From Lunularia cruciata (Eukaryota > Streptophyta > Marchantiopsida > Lunulariales > Lunulariaceae), in assembly GCA_948567375.1 (NCBI GenBank), contig OX419760.1, forward strand, positions 35,960,001-36,024,000: a stretch of DNA of 64,000 bases. Reading direction: 5' to 3'. Positions within the stretch are counted from its first letter, which is position 1; the number at the start of each line of letters is the position of its first letter. Shown piece after piece: positions 59,269-64,000 of the stretch. Made by a program: the position numbers and the translations under genes. Under the pieces are notes generated by a model. It made no database searches, was not told the DNA's origin, and saw only the letters and a list, made by a program, of their open reading frames with translations.

Positions 59269-62200
59269 TGTGGTGCTCACATTTTTTGTTTTTTTCAGAA
59301 TAAAGGAGAAGAAGTGTATAGAGAAGTTGGATTGCGCATGTATGGCCGAAGAAGGCAAAGAAAAGAGTCTTCGGGATGAAACCCGAAGTAAAGTGACTTT
59401 GGGTCATAAGGCAAAGTATTCAGAAATGCCCTATCAGCATACAACCCAAAGTAAATTGTCTTTGGATTGGGGGGAGCTCAACCCAAGGTGAAGACAGTCT
59501 AACAACCTTTCGTCGGGGCGAGAAATTCAAGAAGGGGCCGTTTGAAAAATAGTGGCTCATACGCACAAAGGTTGATTGACAATGACAGGTGCATGTTGGA
59601 GGTGTGATTTCTCGGTAGGAACTCAAAGTGACGGAAGACAAAGAAGCGCAACTCTATAAAAATCAAAACTGCAATGACAAAATGTCGAGCAATTTTCCTT
59701 TGCCGTTGAGGAGTCGTCTTGTAGGTGATCAGGGAAAGGGAAATAGAGTTGGACTCGTGTAAGTGCACGAGGGAGAAGTCGTGAGAGTGAAATCGAGAGA
59801 AAGTGAGAAAGTAGAAGAGATGGGAGGAGGGAAGAAGAACTCTGAATTTGCAGTGAGAAATCATGCGATTTGGAGATTAGATGTGATAGCAAGGATTGAA
59901 GTCTTGAGCCAACTTCAGATCACCTTTCTGGCATGGAACTGGAACCTAAGTCTTCCAGGATTCATGATAGAAATCATCGAGAGTAAGTGTCTCAATGGAC
60001 CCAAGGGAGAAGGGAAGAGAGGAAATCAGTCTCGCTAGACAAAGTCGGATTGGAGACTTGTACTCGAGAAGGAGGTAGGCTCAAAGCAGGGAGCCACGTT
60101 CTTGGGGAAAGGAGAGATAGCCCAAGAGACTCAGGAGGTGAGAGATGCCTTCTCGTCAAAAAGAACAAAGAATGGGTACAAAGTTGAGAGTTACAAGGAT
60201 CCAATGAAGAGAGGGATCATGAGTGCTTTCATGGTGATCTTGAAGCCGGAGAGAACGTTCACACGTTCTTCCCCGACATCAACCTCCTTTCGCACATCAG
60301 GATGGAAGTGCAACACCATCCGATTCCGCTCCGCCAAGTTCAACAAATTGAGCCTGAGGTAGAAGTGTGCTGCAAACGGCACAATGTAGTGTGGAGGCGA
60401 CTTATCCCACAAATTCCACACCATCTGCCTTGTTCTCCCGTGAAAACACCTCGCCCAATTGATTGGTTCTCCTGCAAACACCTTTGAACTCGGCGGAGCG
60501 GAATCGGATGGTGTCGCACTTCCATCCTGATGTGCAAAAGGAGGTTGATATCGAGGAGCAGCAATACATACTCCAAATCCGGAGCACGGACAACTATTAC
60601 GCAAAGACAGGGAAGAACGTGGAGGTCGTAGTGAGTACCCCGACAAAGAAGAGAAGTTGGCAAGGAGAAGCCGAAGAAAGCAAGAAACCTCAGAAGATGC
60701 AGAGAAGTAACCCGAGGTGAGGAATGGTAGTAATTGAGTCAGAAGATGAAGACTCAAAAGACAAGGCCGAGCTCAAAACGGAGGACTCGCAACATGAGGA
60801 GGAACTTGAGCTGACACTGCAGAGCGGAGATACGAGCAGTGATAGTGAAGAAGGTAGAGAGATGACATCGGCGCCAGCGGCTGAAGAATACAAAGAAGAA
60901 GTGCAAGCCGAGGTGGAAGCCAAAGACAACACATTGCTAGAGGACAAAGTACCGGTGCCAGAGGAAAAGAAGATCGCAGTACAGCAAGGAGTTTGCTCGC
61001 GACGTAAGGCAAAGTGTGAAGCGGGGCCGAGTAGAGTGAAGGAAGAGGTAGAAGAAGGCTTGGGCAGTGAGGCATCAATCCCGATACAAAGACTCCAGAG
61101 AAGAAGGTGAGTATCAGGAGAACACAAGGAGAAAAGAGAGACCACTCCGCGGGATGAGGTAGTTGCCAGTGATGGAGTGGAGTACCTGCGAGAGGTAGTG
61201 TGCCCATTGTTAGTGAAGTTGGAGCACAAGAAGAAGGAGATGCAGTTGACTTGTCCAGAGGTAAAGATTGTATTGCAGGTGGTAGTGAGATTAGAAGAAG
61301 AGAACTCGGATTTGAAGAGGAGTGTAACCCGAGGTGAGGAGGAGAGAGAAGTACTGCGAGCAGAGGCAGTAGAGAGAAGTTAGGTAATTGAAGACCTGAA
61401 GATGGAAGTGAGCTATCGAGAGGATCTTGCAAGGAAGAGTGACATAGCACGAGAGAGACAGGTAGCTAAATACGAAATCTTGAAGCAACAATTTGCTGAT
61501 TCAAGAGTAGAACTTATCCATGCTATGGCGAGGGTAGCAGCGAAGGATCAAGAGCCCGATAGAGTGATGGAGAGTATGGAGGAGAAGAAGCAACTTTGGC
61601 AAAGAGAGTTGGCTGTATGGTATAGAGAAGAAGAGAGATTATGAGAGTTACTTCGTAATCAGGAAGAGAAGATTGAACAGAAGGAGAAGGAGAAGGAAAT
61701 GGTGAAAGCCGAGTTTGAGGCAGAGTTGGCAATGTACCAAGAGGAATGGCTTGCAGATCGGGAACGAGAAAGGAAGACAAGATTGGAGCCATTGAAGGAG
61801 ATAGTCCTCAAGGTGAACGCAATGTTAAGTACAGAAGCCAGCGTTTGAATTGAAGTAGCGCGCCTGCACAAGTTGAAGTTGTTGGTGCAGGAGACAAGGC
61901 GAAGACAAGCGAAAGACACCAAGATGAATGCCTTGTTGATCAAATTAAGAACTTGTGTAGACAAAAAGGTTTTAGAGGTAGAGGATAACATTTCAATTAG
62001 ATTAGACTTAGTGAAAGTAGAGCTAGAAAAACTTTGGAAGGATGTTAGAGCAAAACCCAAAGTAGATAACATAGGAGTCCAAATGTCTTCGGAGTTGCCA
62101 TCAGAGACATTAGAGAAGAGTGGGTTGGGAGATAAGGAGTTAGATAGATTACCCACTAGTGAAATTTTAAATCAGGAAAGAGAATTGCTAGATCTGGTAG

Positions 62201-62397
62201 AAGAAGTAGAAGATCTGAAACCCGAGGACACAGTAGTAGGAAGTAAGATTACTTTGGGTTTGGGTTTGAAAACCAAAGAAGAAGTAGGTAGTGTCTCAGT
62301 CCCAAGTCAGGGACAAACTTTTGCAGTGAAGTGCCATTTCAGGAACAAACTTTACTTACCCGATTACTGCAAAAGTGATATTTGCCGGGTTGTCACA
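59269..62397 (+). mobile_element. LTR-C: 5' LTR of element C, deleted and rearranged
   Basis: It starts TGTGGTGCTCACATTTTTTG and ends CGGGTTGTCACA, 3129 bp. It is about 650 bp shorter than LTR-A and LTR-B because the segment between the end of the resident frame and the last 70 bp is largely missing, including the TATA-like box. A segment at about 60258-60484 is inverted. Confidence 0.88.
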
Positions 62398-62400
62398 TGA
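59763..62400 (+). pseudogene. LTR-C resident ORF, partly inverted
   Basis: The same unknown protein as in LTR-A and LTR-B. 59763-60256 covers the N-terminal part (NHAIWRLDVIARIEVLSQL, KNGYKVESYKDPMKRGIM). The next 227 bp are inverted. From about 60,463 to 62,400 the protein stays in one frame, interrupted only by about seven stop codons, several explained by single G-to-A or C-to-T changes. This part has NRMVSHFHPDVQKEVDIEEQ, an acidic middle and the coiled coil (MKLLVQETRRRQAKDT, EDNISIRLDLVKVELEKLWK). The frame runs to the last codon of the LTR and ends in a TGA that overlaps its outer edge. Confidence 0.78.
60276..60551. repeat. Foldback inside LTR-C (arms about 68 bp)
   Basis: Arm 1 (about 60276-60343) and arm 2 (about 60483-60551) are near reverse complements, for example CATCAGGATGGAAGTG and its complement CACTTCCATCCTGATG. 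The loop is about 140 bp. It arises because the inverted block overlaps the following direct copy of the same sequence. Confidence 0.8.
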
Positions 62401-62404
62401 ATTT

Positions 62405-62422
62405 TGGCACCGCTGCCAGGGA
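62405..62422 (+). promoter_or_regulatory. Primer-binding site of element C, tRNA-Asp-like
   Basis: TGGCACCGCTGCCAGGGA lies seven bases past the LTR. It matches the plant Athila-type site TGGCGCCGTTGCCGGGGA at 15 of 18 positions; all three differences are transitions. It would pair with the 3' end of tRNA-Asp. Confidence 0.75.
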
Positions 62423-62485
62423 TTCAAATCTCAGAAGTGGAAGAATATGAAGCCAAATTGGAAATTGGGTATCAACGCAATATGA

Positions 62486-64000
62486 ATGTCTGCATCGAGA
62501 GAACAATGGGAAGAGAGAGCTCAAAGACAAGCACTTCAGCATGAAGAAGACAAACGTCTGAACATTCTATCCACTGTTGACGAAACTGAACGAGAGGCGT
62601 TTGATTTTCAACTCCTTCATGAAGTGCAAGAAGCCGTGCGAGAACTTGACCACAAGAAACGTGAAGGCGGTTGGCAAGGCTACTTTGCATCTCCCTCTTC
62701 TTCCAAGAAGAAGAAAGAATCAAGTGTGCAAACATATGCATTGCGGCCCAATACACCAACTTCCCCTAGAGCTGTAAAGGAAATTGTTTCCTTGAAAAAC
62801 TTTGTTCGAGAAAAGACAGCACGTACACTTACTGAAGACGAGTGTCAACATCTTCTACAAACGATTCCTTGGTTGTCCCAAAGGAATTTTGAAGAACCAA
62901 TAGAAGGTGTTGATTCTGAATCTTCCACTCGGGTTGAAGTCAACAACCTGATAGCAGAAATTGTCGAAGAAGATCCCACCTTGAATTTGACAAATTGGAA
63001 CCCCTGGGCTGACAACACGGCGTCAATACTAGCCAATTCTTCAGTTCCGTCAAGTTCAACACTACCTCAGCCAATCCCAGTGCATCAAACAATAACTTCG
63101 CTGCCTATCACCCGACACGCCTATCAAAAGTACAAGGGGACAGAACAAGACGAAGACCCCGATGAATTCATCAAAGAATTTGAAGTCATCTCCTTTGCTA
63201 ACAAGAAGCATGACTCGGCGGATCGATTGAGAATTTTCCCAAGTCTGCTCCGCAAGAAAGCTCGGAGCTAGTACACCCATGTGACCTAGAAGGGGTTTGT
63301 ACCAACGGACTGGGCAGACTTGAGAAACAACTTCATGGAACGATTCCGGGAAGTTGACTACGATACAAGTGTCTTCACGGCACTCAACAATTTGGACCGT
63401 GGCAAGAAGGAGAAGTTGAGAGACTACTCTGAGCGGTTCATGGCACTACTGAACTGAGTTCCCAAGCAATCGGGGGTGGTGGGTTACTCCGATGCCCAAG
63501 CCATTACCTGGTTCTTCGGGGGCCTTTCACCAGAGATACAAATCTTTGCTAGGGAGAGGAATGTAACTTCCTTGGAAAAAGTACTCAAACATGTCGCTCG
63601 TTATGAAGCGGCCCACTCTCACTCTGCCGGTAATCAAAGAAATCGAGAGAAGAAAGGCAAGAAGCCCAAAAGGAGAGCTTTGTGCAGCACCTCCCCTTCT
63701 TCGGACAAATCCTCTACGTCTTCGAGCTCTTCTTCGGAATCCAAAGAAGAATCAAAGCCAAGACGAGTCAGAAGACGTGGAGGCAAGAAACCAGTGACTC
63801 CTCCAGCAAAGAGTGTACATAAGGCGGATACCAAGCTGGATGCCCTCATTAAGGAGTTTTTGGATTTCAAGATCCAGATGATTGGGGCCAAGGACCAAAG
63901 AAAGGCCCCAACATTTGGACGATCTAATGTATGGTGCACCGCATATGGCAAATCCGGCCACGCCAACACAGAATGCAATACTTGTAATGCATTTCCGGTG
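62486..64000 (+). pseudogene. Element C gag, 3' end outside window
   Basis: Capsid/nucleocapsid protein. The ATG frame is open for 261 codons (Glu-rich N-terminus, then HAYQKYKGTEQDEDPDEFIK). A stop at 63269-63271 replaces the Trp of the usual W(Y)THV start of the gag core, and a second stop follows at about 63,286. The core continues with DWADLRNNFMERFREVDYDT, LRDYSERFMALLN and ITWFFGGLSPEIQIFA, with another stop at about 63,457. The basic Ser/Lys/Arg-rich tail leads to a zinc knuckle CTAYGKSGHANTEC, in which the second Cys is Tyr. Few lesions suggest a fairly young insertion. The frame continues past 64,000. Confidence 0.88.

Larger units (their letters stand above)
59269..64000 (+). mobile_element. 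Element C: Ty3/gypsy retrotransposon with ORF-bearing LTR, runs off the edge
   Basis: 5' LTR-C (59269-62397), a primer-binding site resembling the tRNA-Asp type, and gag follow in order on the plus strand. It is inserted in GY-A2 RT; the preceding bases ATTTT (59264-59268) are half of the expected target duplication. Pol and the 3' LTR are outside the window. The primer-site type points to a non-chromoviral (Athila/Tat-like) lineage; this is inference. Confidence 0.88.

Overview
The window is nuclear DNA from a land plant, probably a seed-free one (bryophyte, lycophyte or fern); the sequence does not settle which. Three plant housekeeping genes with ordinary GT-AG introns fill the left third (1-20.5 kb). 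The remaining two thirds is AT-rich, CpG-poor DNA packed with decayed transposable elements.

Gene island. SEC5, the exocyst subunit, lies on the minus strand in 21 exons (12,772 down to 530). It is head to head with a mitochondrial ribosomal protein uS5 gene on the plus strand (8 exons, 13,858-16,172). The roughly 1.1 kb shared promoter carries four copies of a 19-bp motif ending in CCGCACGT. COX6B, subunit 6b of cytochrome c oxidase, follows on the minus strand (5 exons, 20,463 down to 18,264). All three models were spliced by eye; their exons join in frame and they encode about 1192, 319 and 139 residues. The genes share no pathway beyond two of them being mitochondrial.

Repeat region, left part (20.5-38.6 kb). 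This holds local tandem duplications, a 70-nt hairpin, and the remains of a Helitron on the minus strand (26.1-30.0 kb). The Helitron has recognisable Rep and PIF1-like helicase segments, but the Rep segment that should carry the HUH motif is deleted and the helicase Walker A is mutated.

Repeat region, right part (38.6-64 kb). This is a stack of nested Ty3/gypsy retrotransposons. GY-A1 (plus strand, chromodomain) is split by solo LTR-A with a perfect 5-bp target duplication. GY-C (minus strand, integrase followed by a decayed PHD-finger-like tail) is interrupted by GY-B (minus), which is interrupted by GY-A2 (plus). GY-A2 is in turn hit by solo LTR-B (minus) and by element C (plus), which runs off the right edge.

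The most unusual feature is the LTR family shared by LTR-A, LTR-B and element C. Each LTR is 3.1-3.8 kb, and most of its U3 is a sense-oriented reading frame for a large protein: a globular N-terminal part, an acidic/basic middle and a long coiled-coil C-terminal part. The protein is still recognisable between strongly diverged copies. In LTR-A and LTR-B a TATA-like box lies just downstream of the frame, so it would be placed at the 3' end of the element RNA. I do not recognise this protein family.
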